Assembly: GCF_963675165.1 (NCBI RefSeq)
Contig: NC_087386.1
Span: 3,102,169-3,166,168 of the forward strand
Length of the DNA stretch: 64,000 nt
Direction: 5' to 3'
Source: Halichondria panicea
Lineage: Eukaryota; Porifera; Demospongiae; Suberitida; Halichondriidae
Each line of letters starts with the position of its first letter. Position 1 is the stretch's first letter. Positions 11,900 to 22,700 of the stretch are shown piece by piece. The notes beneath the pieces were generated by a model. It ran no database searches, had not been told where the DNA came from, and saw only the letters and a list, made by a program, of their open reading frames with translations. A program made the position numbers and the translations under genes.

Positions 11900-12824
11900 T
11901 GGCTGAAGCAGGTTCAAGCTGTTGCTGAAGTTGACTTTCAGATGCTGTCAGAAAAGAAATATCCAAGAAAGAACTACAAGTAGATACTACTCGTGCAAAG
12001 AAGGCTAGAGAAATTGGACAGCATTTGTTGTTGTTTGGTAAAGATGATGATCTTTTTGTTACATTTTGTCAAACTTTAGTAACTGCCCTGAAGTCCTGTT
12101 TCACAGCTTAAGGTCAAAAAAACTGCTGAGTTAAAGCTGTGGATGGCATATCATACAGTAGCTACAAGCCAAATAAGCACTCTTTGGACTCAACTGTGTT
12201 TAAACATTGAGACTTTGGGAAAGGATCCTTTACTAATTCAGAGTGTTGCTAGATCCCTTTTTGAGATGTTACTGAAGAAACAGTTTGGCTGTGATACTGG
12301 TCCTGTGACTCGTGCAGCTACTGTTGATGTCGAATTTAATAAAGATGAGTTAAATGCACTGCGTTATGCATGTGGATACGTGGCGCTTAAGCTTCTACGC
12401 AAGTACGAGAGAGAGAGAGAGAGAGGAGGCGAAAAATTTGATCAATTTGAGATGTGTCTTGGAGAAATGGCTGTCATGGGAGAACCAACAGATTTTACTC
12501 AATACACTACAGAGTGGATGGGGTTTATTCCCATTGAATGACGAATCTTTTCGATTTTTTTGTACTGTGGAAGGTGTTGTTCGCACTACATTACCAAGAG
12601 TTGTTGTCTCTGAGGATTCTAACTGTAACAGAAAGACAATTGTTGATGCCGTCGGACAAAATGAAAATGTACTATTCTACTGGAGTTTAGTTTCTCAAGA
12701 TATTGATGAAGAAGAGTGGTCTTCTGAATTGTTGTCGGAGACAATTAATTTGTGGGTAACAATTCGGGGCTTCTCATTGGCATCACATTGGTTGGAGGCA
12801 TACAAACGTGCACAAAAAAATTAG
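11900..12824 (+). pseudogene. Decayed accessory ORF of TIR element 2
   Basis: A ~300-residue protein can be followed through several frames: KKAREIGQHLLLFGKDDDL near 12000, then the frame open 12143-12541 (YACGYVALKLLRKYE near 12365-12410). After a shift near 12510-12530 it continues in the frame ending 12824 (GLFPLNDESFRFF, then VLFYWSLVSQDIDEEE). The repeat RERERE at 12405-12425 comes from a short GA run. I recall proteins of this pattern as common in sponge and cnidarian genomes alongside transposons, but I cannot assign a function. The frame breaks mean it is not intact here. Confidence 0.55.
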
Positions 12825-13144
12825 TGAAGAAGAGCACTGGTATCAGGAAGACACTGAGCTAATTCGTATTTTGCATTCTATATAATTATGTATTTTGTAA
12901 TAATAATTAGAAGTCAAGGAAATATTATAGGCGTCAACCATTGCATGTACAATTAATTATAAAAATAAATGTACTGCATGTATCTATAGAGTTGGCTATT
13001 TAGCATTGGTCTTTCTTGAACACTTTCTTTTTGGTAATGGGGAATTCATATCGTCATTAACTGTGATGTCTTCGTCTCTAAACAATTGCCTCTTTCTGCT
13101 AGAGTTCCCTCTCACTGGGTTTAAGGCCAAACTCTTTTGAACCC

Positions 13145-13760
13145 TCAATGCATTGGCATTTCAGAGGCACTGTTAATTGTGGGATTTTCATTTCTATGTC
13201 CTCTTGCCCTTTGTTGGCCAAAATAATTCTCCAATGGGTCTTGGGTTAACCGCTCACTTAGTAAGAATAAACTTTCTTTCTCGTGCTTGGTCAGCAAATA
13301 TTGACTGAGCTCAACAAATGAGTTAACTACAATGAGAAAGTGGAGACGTAAACCCAATAGACAGTATACATGCACACCAGAAATTTACCAGTAAGTTTGA
13401 GGCCTTCAAAGGTTTGAGTATACTTATGGTGAAATGATGGTATTTCCAATCTGAGCCGGCAGATCTAACCTTTGCCTCATTTTCCCAGTCAGTTAAATAT
13501 TGCAAAAAATCATCTCGTAACCACTGTTGAAGCAAAAAATACACTTTCACAACGTACCACAACCAACTCTAGCTACGGCATAAAAACAGTACACACACCA
13601 AATCTAGCTACCTTCTTTGTCCAATAACGGTATACTTTATAGAGCAAATTCTCGGCTTTCTGCCCATGGGCCACTATTTCTCCTGTGGAAGGATTTAATA
13701 ATTGTTGACAGGTCATTTCTATGCATTGGTCATTCAATAATAGGTGTCAGTGATCTAGAC
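13145..13760 (-). pseudogene. Transposase fragment, P-element/THAP9-like
   Basis: On the minus strand the segments GEIVAHGQKAENLLYKVYRY (about 13690-13615), FLQYLTDWENEAKVRSAG (about 13515-13440) and SFVELSQYLLTKHEKESLF then LSERLTQDPLENYFGQQR (about 13325-13195) follow in order, with a possible small intron at about 13390-13328. LTQDPLENYFG is the recognisable C-terminal signature of P/THAP9-type transposases. No N-terminal DNA-binding THAP domain is visible. It is a fragment converging on the ORF at 11900-12824 within the same TIRs. Confidence 0.6.
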
Positions 13761-14335
13761 ATCCACATACAAATCACTAGGAAGCAAATGGTACATAGCC
13801 AAACACACTATCGCAAACTATCGTCACTATTTCATCACTATTTCAATGCCAATTGCACTTGAGCTATTCAAGCTTTCATTGTTTATTTCTATCAATCAAC
13901 ATGTCTGTTAAGCTTTTATATACAGTAAACACTATCAATACAATGAACTTGCTTTTCAGAGGTACATAGCCAATTCCACAATTCCAAAAACACTTACTTT
14001 TAAAACAAGCGCCCAACTAGAGTCAAACGTCTTTAGCTAACAAGATTACTAGCCACGTGGCATACATAGTATACTATTTAAAGTCTTTATCCATATAAAA
14101 TCCTTTGTTACTGTACAGAAAAGGCATAAAACACTTTCCCGCGAGGCAAGCGGGAGTCTCTGGAGGGAAACCGCGGCGTGGTTCGGGGGACAACACGCAT
14201 CGTTTTGAGATTTAACCACACCCCCTGCACAAAAGTCTACGTTTTGACTTCCGTTGCCAATCCCTCTCTTCTGATTATACAAGTACATGGCGATATGAAA
14301 TTAACCCCTCCAAGTCGGCAGTCATGGTATTTGGT

Positions 14336-14370
14336 AGCCTCGAGACCAGGCCGATCGGCCTCGAGGCTAG
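14336..14370. mobile_element. 35-bp foldback insertion in the LINE with a 9-bp duplication
   Basis: AGCCTCGAGACC...GGCCTCGAGGCT is self-complementary. GTATTTGGT stands on both sides (14327-14335 and 14371-14379) and interrupts the LINE reading frame. Related AGCCTCG ends occur at 10761 and in the hairpin at 46231-46291. Confidence 0.65.
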
Positions 14371-15600
14371 GTATTTGGTGAATCAACAAGGTCACGTACC
14401 TCTGGACGCCAGTCCTGTTCCTTCTCTGTTTGCTCGGAAATTATCCAGGAGGTAGATAGTTACAAACACCTTGGTGTCCTTCGCTTAGTGTCTACTTCTG
14501 GCTCCCTCAGAATCTCGGGACGCTGCTCAGCGGGTAGGAGTGCTTCTTTGCCCTGAACTCTGTGGGCGCAAGGTTCGGCTGCCTCCACCCAATCACCTCT
14601 CACAAGCTTTACTCCTCACTCTGCCTTCCAATTATGCTCTACGGATCAGAACTCTGGTCCCTAACAAAGAGCGATCTCAACATGTTGGAGAGAACTCACA
14701 GGAAACTACTTTGCACAATTCAAGGCCTGCCTACCAGATGTCCGTCACTCACCCTCACCAGCCTTATTGGCTCGTTGGAGATCTCGGCATTGGTGGACTG
14801 CAGACAGCTTTGTTTCATTAACTCTGTTGCATGCATGTCTTCAGAAGATCTCCCGAAGAAGATTATGGTAAAAAGACTTCTTGCTGACTCTCCATCCAGT
14901 CTGTTAAAAACATGGTCCACACTCGTCTCATCTCGTTGCTACTCTTCACTCTCGTCTATGATCGCAAACGGGAAAAACAAAGGATCTTTTAAGGCAGCTG
15001 CAAAGAAATTTGTACTAGTCACGCAATACATCAAGATGACAGACACATGCACAAATCTCCCTATCTCATCCCTCCCCGCCCATCTAGGTCGCCCTTCGAT
15101 GCTATGGTCATGCTGTCAGCTGGATTGTTCTCTGCATGGCCCCTCAAATTTCAGAATCAGGCTCCTAGTGGGCTGTGACGGGCTGGAGCTGGATGCGTCC
15201 AGGTTTAGATACCGCAACAGAGGAAATATCTCTCCCGGGGATGCATCGTGTAAACTATGCAACACTGAAGAAGAATCACCTTCACACTTTTTAGTAAGTT
15301 GCCCTGCTCTCTCAGCGTGCAGACATGTTCTCCTGCAGGATGCCCCAACCTGCGTCAGTGTTCACCTCCCCCACGACCCAAGGGCACTACATGACACCCT
15401 CTACAATCTCCTGCAAGGCCTTGTCTGGCTGAAAGCTGCCCACGCGCAAGAGTGGCTCTTGCTCTTCATCAAAGATCTAAGGCAAACCCGCGCTGATCTC
15501 CTTCTCACACGCACATTGGTTTAAAGCTCCACCCTCTTGCTGCGTGTTATAATACCCAATTTCAATATTCTTTTTTGTCTGCCCAATGGGCTACTCTTCA

Positions 15601-16148
15601 TTAATTGGAGGCTACAAAGAAGAAGCAAGGGAGTGGTCTGGGACCAGATAGCCATCTTGCAGAGCAGAGGAGGTTGGTCCTTTTAATGACATTCCAGGCC
15701 AAATTGCTTTTCGTTTTTGCTGACTCAGCAGTATAACTGACTGGATCTAGCTAGTATGGGTATTATGTGCTGATAGGGTTAGGTCCAGTAACCATCATAG
15801 ACACCAAACACAACTAGCTGTCAACAGATTCAGCGACAGAAACCGTGCAGAAATATTGTCTCATGAATCAGTCGCCCTCTATAACATAGACTCGTGATTA
15901 GGCCGCCCAACTTTTAGAGGGCGGCTAAAATAGAGACTAGTGAAGTATACAGTTGTTGTTTGCCAAAATTAGAGTATAATATTATACGTATTTGTATCTA
16001 GGGCCTAGGGGGGGGTACTCTTTTTGTAAACTGGTATAGAAAATAAACATTCAGGGGTACACTTTTTAGTGTAGACTATCACTTGGGGTACTCTTATCAG
16101 TTTAGGTACACAAATAATTCTTTTGACGGTACCTACTCTTCCATATTA
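15601..16148. other. Spacer, nothing coding recognised
   Basis: Unique-looking sequence after the LINE. Short direct repeats of a GGGGTAC(A/T)CTTTTT-like motif occur at 16008-16095. No gene was recognised. Confidence 0.4.
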
Positions 16149-16722
16149 TAATGAAAGCACCGCAGGTGCTGATGCCTCGGTGGAGGTGCCAAAGCTACAT
16201 AACATAAAACTACTAGCTAGCTTTTATACACTGTCACATTGATTATAATTATCATGATGAGAACATTATTTTTTAATTTTGCTATTGTGAAACTCAAATA
16301 GTAGGTAATGATCGACCATGATTGTTGTTAAAAACGATCGATGCCAAAAGTTCAAGTTTAGCTGCAAGTCAGCAGAGCCTTGCAGCTCTCTTCTCACTCT
16401 TGTAGCTAGCGTTCTAGTGCAGAGCTAACTACTAAGTAGAGTAGCAACACTCGGTGAACAAGTTTTGCTACGGACTCTTCTGAAAAGGCTGCAATGGCAT
16501 TCCAAGTAAGCAAAACTCAAGAACGAAGCTTTATTTTGCAAATCCACAAATAGCATGCCAAGAAAACATGACTAGAAGCCTATAGAAACTCTTACTTGCA
16601 CTTCATTGATCCTTGAGCAGCTGAAATAGTCTACACACACACACACACACACAGACACACAAACACACTACGTACCGTACCGTATAGACTTACCTCGCTT
16701 GCGCATGCGCACCGAGGCATAA
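16149..16722. mobile_element. Dispersed element family A, copy 1
   Basis: The inverted ends are ATGCCTCGGTG (16172) and CACCGAGGCAT (16711-16721). The interior is shared almost base for base with 19309-19827, including GATCGACCATGATTGTTGTT near 16311 and a CA microsatellite near the right end (16632-16652). It has no ORF and is non-autonomous. It ends about 130 bp before the ACTR6 start codon, so it forms part of that promoter region. Confidence 0.8.
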
Positions 16723-16852
16723 CTAGATCTAGCTCTATACAGCCTCTCATCTGGACACACTTCTGCAGTCAAGGTGCGGCTAATTTGTGAGTGGTACATG
16801 TGTACATGTGTGTGGCCATAGCATGGCATGTGGTGGAACGTACCTCGCCTCG

Positions 16853-18219
16853 ATGGACACAATCATACTGGACAATGGGGGATATTCTCTGAAAGTTGGT
16901 GGCTCTCCTAGCGACTCACCCAAAGTTCTTCCTAACTGCATAACCAGGTTTGTTCGATCAAAAATCTATGATCAAAGCTAGTCTCTGCAGTTCTGATAAT
17001 TATAAATCACTACAATAATAATTTAGGCATTTTAAACCCTAAATGAATTGGTAGGCTTTGTAGTGTTATCTAGTGTTATCTAGTGTGCTAACACAGCTGC
17101 CTTTATCCATGCCACAGGTCAAAAACTGAGCGTCGAAAGAACTTCATCTCAAATCAAGTCGACGATTGTAAGGACCTCTCTGGTCTCTATTACCTTCTTC
17201 CGTTCCAAAAAGGCTACCTGGTCAATTGGGACACTCAACGACAAATATGGGACTATGTGTTCGGGCAAAACATTCTCAACATCAAAACCTGCAATCACTC
17301 GCTAATTGTTACTGAGCCGATTTTCAATTTTTCTTCAATCCAAGAAAACATGGACGAGATTTTCTTTGAAGATTACAAATTCCAGGCTCTTACAAGACTA
17401 CCTTCATCTACACTGTCATCGCACAATTACTCGCACACGCATTCCAATACTCTTTGTACTCTAGTGGTTGACAGCGGCTACTCCTTTACACACATTGTCC
17501 CACATTTCAGAAACAAGATGATCCCAAACGCTACGCTAAGAATCGATGTTGGTGGAAAACTTCTCACCAACTATTTGAAAGAGACAGTGTCTTATAGACA
17601 GCTCCATGTTCTGGACGAAACGTATGTGATGAATCAAGTGAAGGAAGATGTCTGTTATGTGTCGGGGGATTTTCGGAAAGAAATGCTGTCTACACATGAT
17701 AGGGGCAACTCAATTTCGTGCGAGTACGTCTTGCCGAACTTTAGCCACCACAGAAGAGGGTACGTAAAAGATCGCGAAGATAAGACAAAGAACATGGACG
17801 AGCAAAGTTTGGTGCTTGGTGTAGAGAGAATAGCAACTCCAGAGATTCTTTTTTACCCTTCAGACATTGGAGTCGAACAGATGGGTATTCCTGAAGCCAT
17901 TGTGCACTCTATATCACTGACTCCCAAAGAGATGCATCCTCATCTTTACTCTAATATTGTCTTAATGGGGGGGAACGCCATGTTCAGTGGGTTGAAAGAT
18001 CGAGTGGAAGATGAGGTCAGAAAGTTGGCTCCCTCGGACTATACTGTCTGTGTTACTGCGGGTGATGATCCGATCACGTACTCGTGGTTTGGTGGGAGGG
18101 TTGTGGCTGACGAGACGAGTGATGTGGAACCAGTCACATCTGCGGAGTACAAGGAGTTTGGCCAAAACATTTGCCTGAGGAAATTTGGTGAACAGATAAC
18201 TTGGTGTCCTGACATGTGA
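16853..18219 (+). CDS. ACTR6: Actin-related protein 6
   Basis: Two exons, 16853-16947 and 17118-18219, give 398 aa (human ARP6 is 396). Exon 1 encodes the N-terminal phosphate-loop strand IILDNGGYSLKVG. Exon 2 contains LPFQKGYLVNWD, VVDSGYSFTHIVP, INVGGKLLTN-like IDVGGKLLTN, YRQLHVLDETYVMNQVKEDV and IVLMGGNAMFSGLKDRV, all in the order and spacing of ARP6. ARP6 is a nuclear subunit of SWR1/SRCAP-type remodellers that exchange H2A.Z; this is family knowledge. The ATG at 16853 was chosen because the family begins M-x-T-x-(I/V)-LDNG; an in-frame ATG at 16787 would add 22 unrelated residues. The gene converges on GUSB with a family-B element between. Confidence 0.95.
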
Positions 18220-18450
18220 TGTTTTTTCCCCCACATGCATAAATTAATTATTATCGTATTTAATATCAATAATTATGACCTGTCAGGTATATATATTACC
18301 GGTATAACAATATCCTCATCAGTGTTTTAATCATATAAACGTTGTCATACATTATTTGTTTTGCATGCAGATGACAATTGATGCGGTATAGTTAGCTATA
18401 TAATTAGTCAGGCCACGCCCTTCCAAAAAAAGAGGCTGGGTACGAAAATA

Positions 18451-18644
18451 ACTGTATAGCAGGGAATTATCGGGGTACAAATTAATTTTAGTCAATTTGT
18501 GGATCTTATTTTCGTGGTTTGTGTCTTGCACTTGCAGGTAAAGCTCAACATCGCTTGTTTCGTGGGTAAAATATTCGTGGTCCAGTGTTCAACACAAAAA
18601 CCACGAATATTTTGCCCCCAGAAAATTACCAGCTACACAGTATA
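18451..18644. repeat. Family B palindromic element (diverged)
   Basis: ACTGTATAGCAGGGAATTAT at 18451 is mirrored by AGAAAATTACCAGCTACACAGT ending near 18641. It is a diverged relative of the TACCGTATAGCGGG elements and lies in the ACTR6/GUSB convergent spacer. Confidence 0.6.
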
Positions 18645-18702
18645 CAGTGGAAATGATGCACCCGGAAGTAAGTAATTAAAAACACAAAATTAGATTTTCA
18701 GT

Positions 18703-19759
18703 TTACAAGTTTGTTTCGACAGGACAGTGACTGGCGTAATGACCTATAAATGGTGTATCGTAACACAGTTGCACTCCAGCTGCCAGAGAGTGATAACGGG
18801 CTCTTATTAAGTTGGCAGATGCCTTGGGTTTTCTCTGTCTTGTCAACACTCCTTTCTTATTGCCATTTACTCGAGTGGTTGCTGTGGGGAGGAGAGGAAT
18901 AGATCACCTTACCTTAATTAATGTCTACAATGAAAGTTTCGTTTGTATATTATAGATGTACATATAATTATAGTAATACGTATACTGTATATGTATGTAC
19001 GTACATGTACAAGTAAGCTTCTAAATCGGACTATGACATTAAGAAGATAGTACACAAGTCACGCAAATATTCAAGACCTCCTTTGTACAGGAAAAGTGAT
19101 TAAGCAGACACGTATATAATTATGGTACGATTTATACCTTGTTTTGTTTCAAAATCGGCAAAGGTCCAGACCATTTCTCCTACTAAAAACTTTTTCTTGT
19201 ACATATCAAACACAGAGAACATATGAGCGAACAACTCCACCTGTGAGGAGGGGGCGTTAGTCTATCAGAGTGAACAACATGGTACATGAACATTACTGAA
19301 ACACCTGCAATGAAAGCACCGCAGGTGCTGATGCCTCGGTGGAGATGCCAAAGCTACATAACATAAAGCTACTTTTAATAGCAGTCCAATAATTACAATC
19401 GTGCATGCAAACTCAAAGAGTGGGTAGTGATCGACCATGATTGTTGTTAAAAACGATCGATGCCAAAAGTGCAAGTCTAAAATTAATGGCTGCTATCTGC
19501 AGAGCCTTACAGCTCTCTTCTCACTTTTGCAGCTACCAATAGCTAGCGTTCTAGTGCAGAGCTAACTACTAAGTAGAGTAGCAACATTTGGTAAACAAGT
19601 TTGGTTACGTGCTCTTCTGAAAAGGCTGCAATGGCATTCCAAGTAAGCAAAACTAGGCATAACTCGAGAACAAAGCATTATTTTACAAATCCACGAATTA
19701 AAATCCAAGTAAACATGACTAGAAGCCTATACTTGCACTTGATTCATTCTTGAGCAGTC

Positions 19760-19793
<34 letters not shown>

Positions 19794-22700
19794 GTATACC
19801 TCGCTTGAGCATGCGCACCGAGGCATAATTACCATTGCACTGTGTATAGCAACATACAAGCTGCAAGCTGTAGATAATGGTACACATACATTTTATGACA
19901 GGATTCTCAAACTTCTGTGACTGCATGAAGCATTGCTAATACTATATTGTCCGTAAACCAATGTCCATGTACTAATTAAGTATTGTGACACAACAGAATT
20001 GTGTAGTTGTAAAGCAATGTATGCATCTTACCTGATACTCCTCAGAGAACATCATAGCGGGTTGCTGCAAAGTTGGAATAGATGTGCTGATCAGAATTCA
20101 AAGGTGATACGTAATGATCAAACTTAAAAGTGCTACACACAACCATTGTGCTACATAGGCCTGGCGGCCTATGCCACTATTTTCGATTAACCTACAACCT
20201 GTAAGTGGTCATTATCTCAAAACTGTTCTCTAGACTCTTGCAATTAGAATTGTACCTCGTGTATCCCAGAAACAGCTTCAGCCCCGTACTCGGCGATGAT
20301 AATGGGTTTCTTATGGTGGGCGTGCCAATCATCCAGCTCATGTGGCAGCAACCAACGGATGGTCTCCGGGTGACCAGGGTCACGGTACCAACCATAGTAC
20401 TTGTTCAAGCAAATCACATCCATGTACTTCATCTGCAGTGCACATAAATTATCATGATACATTGTACTGTTGGACTAGTTGTCACAAGTAGAATTCTTCT
20501 CTAAAACTGAAATCTATGTACGTACATGTATAACTAATTAGGAGCTATCGCAAGTTGCCAGAGTATACAATGAAGTGAAGTACACAAGGTAAACGCGAAT
20601 GAGCTACAAGATAAACTCATAATTTAAATAATGTAACATTGTACGAGCACGTCTTGAATTCGTACATGCAGTGACTATAAGAGTCGAGAAAAACTGGAAA
20701 TAAATTCACTCACAGCCAGTTCCTTGTCACGGGATACCCTGTTGACGAAAGTGATAGGTCTGGTGGGGTCCAGGTCTCTAGACATTTCCGACAACTTCCT
20801 ACAGAGTGGTGTATGATTGCAATCAGCTTATACAAACAAACAGGACACGTACATTAAGAGTGTATGGGACATGGCACTTGATTTAAACATACGGGGGGAG
20901 GGGGGGGAGGGGGGGGGGGGCATGACTACAGTTGAAAACTGGCCATTACCGCACAGAGGAGTATAGATGCAATGGAATCGCAGCTAACTCCTTCTATCGC
21001 AGTTAGACTAGTGTTATAAGGCATGGTTTTGTGATTATGCTAGTGTACTCCACATACTTGAAGTAGTTATCGGCAACCGTGAGCTTTGTCGTGGGCTCGT
21101 TGGCAAGTGACCACATGACAACTGAGGGGTGGTTTTTGTCACGCCCAACCAGCTCTCTCATCACCGCCATGTGGTGCTCCAGAGTTTTGTCATCAAAGTT
21201 CTCTTTCCTGGAAAAAGGGGATTAACATTCTGTCAGTAGTGAATAGTGGTGCAGTACAACTATTGGCTATTATTATAGTGCTCCCTGATATAAAGCAGTA
21301 CACTCCACAACACACACAGTGCATAAACAGTACGTATTGCAATGCAAATGAAACGTAGTGCGATTATGGCGCAACAAACCTTGGATATAATTATGAGCTT
21401 CTGCATACAAGTAGATTAAGCACCCGCGGTGCAGTGTTGCCTCATGCAAGTTTTCTCTCTTGCTCAAACAGTATTTAAGTGTACGTATCCATGGTAGTTT
21501 AGTTACTAGATCTAATTGAGTTAGCAGAAAGTATCCCAGTGGAATGGCTGGAGACCACTGAAAGGACATTGAGCCATGTTGGATTCTTGAGCAGTTACAG
21601 CTAGAATTCGCACACACACACACACACACAAACTAGCTTTACCGTATATTACTGGCGCACGCGCACTGAGGCATATTATCGTTCAAAGAGAAACAGTGTA
21701 AGTACACATGCATAAGCAGTCACGTACAGTTTGAGTCCGACTGCTGGAGTCTCATCAATGACTACGATGCCGTACTTGTCACAGAGCTGCATCTGCTCCT
21801 CTGAGTATGGGTAGTGACTGGTTCTGATCGAGTTCGCTCCTAGCCAGAGCAGGAGGTTCAGGTCCTTCATCAGCAGTGGGTAGTCTAGACCCTTGCCTCG
21901 AATCTGCATGCATTGTCAATGTACTACTCAGTTGAGGATAAGAAAGCAACCAGGATTGCTTGTTGAATGTCTTGCTAGTCACCAGAATGGGGCTGCAATA
22001 ACTCAATCAGTACAGTTCCCACAATAAAATATTTTCTTCTCAACAAAGATGCATGCACAATGTAGTTTGTGGTGCTTACATAATATGTTATAGTTATAAC
22101 ACGGGCACAAGGGATGTATGGAATATATTGCACTGAAACATGAGGGCGTAAGCCCCGAGGGCTGAGTGCAATATATGCCATACATCCCGAGTGCACGTGT
22201 TATAACTAGTTTATATCCTGAGGGCATAGCAACGTAACACTGTCTTAGTAACACAATATAAACTGCACAAAAAGATGACAAAGACAACTCTACACAGCTC
22301 CATCTCTTCTCTCTTCTAGACGCCAGTATATGCAGCGTATAAGATTGGCATGACCGACGAATGGCTTGACACAAAATTGTTGGAGTTCCAACGCTGAAAC
22401 CACTGCAAAACAGCCCCACCCCACTTCTGGTGCTGCAAAACAACCCCACCCCACTACTGCTGCAAAGAAACAGCCCCACCCTACTTACTATTGCTGCCGA
22501 AGAAACAGCCCCACCCCACTACTCGTGTAACTGCTGCGAAGAAACAACCCTCCACTATCCTCGGCATCACAACCAAGCCAAAGAAGCTCGCCTCTACACT
22601 GCTGCAAAACAGCTCAAGCCCCCAGCAAAAAGAGCCGCTTCTAGTGCTATGGTGAAGCAGAATTGACATGCATCACGAAGTCGAGGACTAGGTCTAGGAA

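Larger units (their letters stand above)
11755..14273. mobile_element. TIR element 2 inside the LINE (P/THAP9-like, degenerate)
   Basis: The ends are inverted copies: GAAGAGAGGGATTGGCAACG from 11766, mirrored at 14249-14273. Subterminal repeats follow (CCCCCGAACTACGCCGCGGT near 11825 and its mirrored relative near 14165-14200). The copy of ATTATAC at 11748-11754 is shared with element 1, and a third copy follows at 14274-14280. Inside are two converging decayed ORFs, one carrying the LTQDPLENYFG motif of P-element/THAP9-type transposases. Target duplications of 7-8 bp fit the P superfamily. Confidence 0.75.
10761..15600 (+). mobile_element. Degenerate non-LTR retrotransposon (LINE) interrupted by insertions
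   Basis: The left piece (10782-10974) reads as reverse transcriptase, ILSPLLYSVFVDDLLAQL then MYADDLALIADSPEGLQKLL; a frameshift lies between them near 10870. The frame resumes after the insertions at 14274 with the thumb region (INPSKSAVMVFG, then VDSYKHLGV) and a long ORF 14562-15524. That ORF has LCLPIMLYGSELWSL and a C-terminal zinc-binding CX2CX8HX4C (CKLCN...HFLVSC, about 15251-15303). Everything upstream of the RT palm is missing, so the copy is 5'-truncated, as is usual for LINEs. The 3' end is not sharply defined, and no poly(A) tail was seen. The left end lies directly against the start codon of the pseudo-caspase gene. Confidence 0.85.

Noticed and set aside
16787-16852. Upstream in-frame ATG for ACTR6
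   Set aside because: The added 22 residues have no counterpart in ARP6 proteins, which begin at the position equivalent to 16853.
22003-22669. ORFs on both strands in GUSB intron 6
   Set aside because: Mutually overlapping and driven by the CCCCACCC minisatellite and palindrome; none shows a complete, consistent protein.
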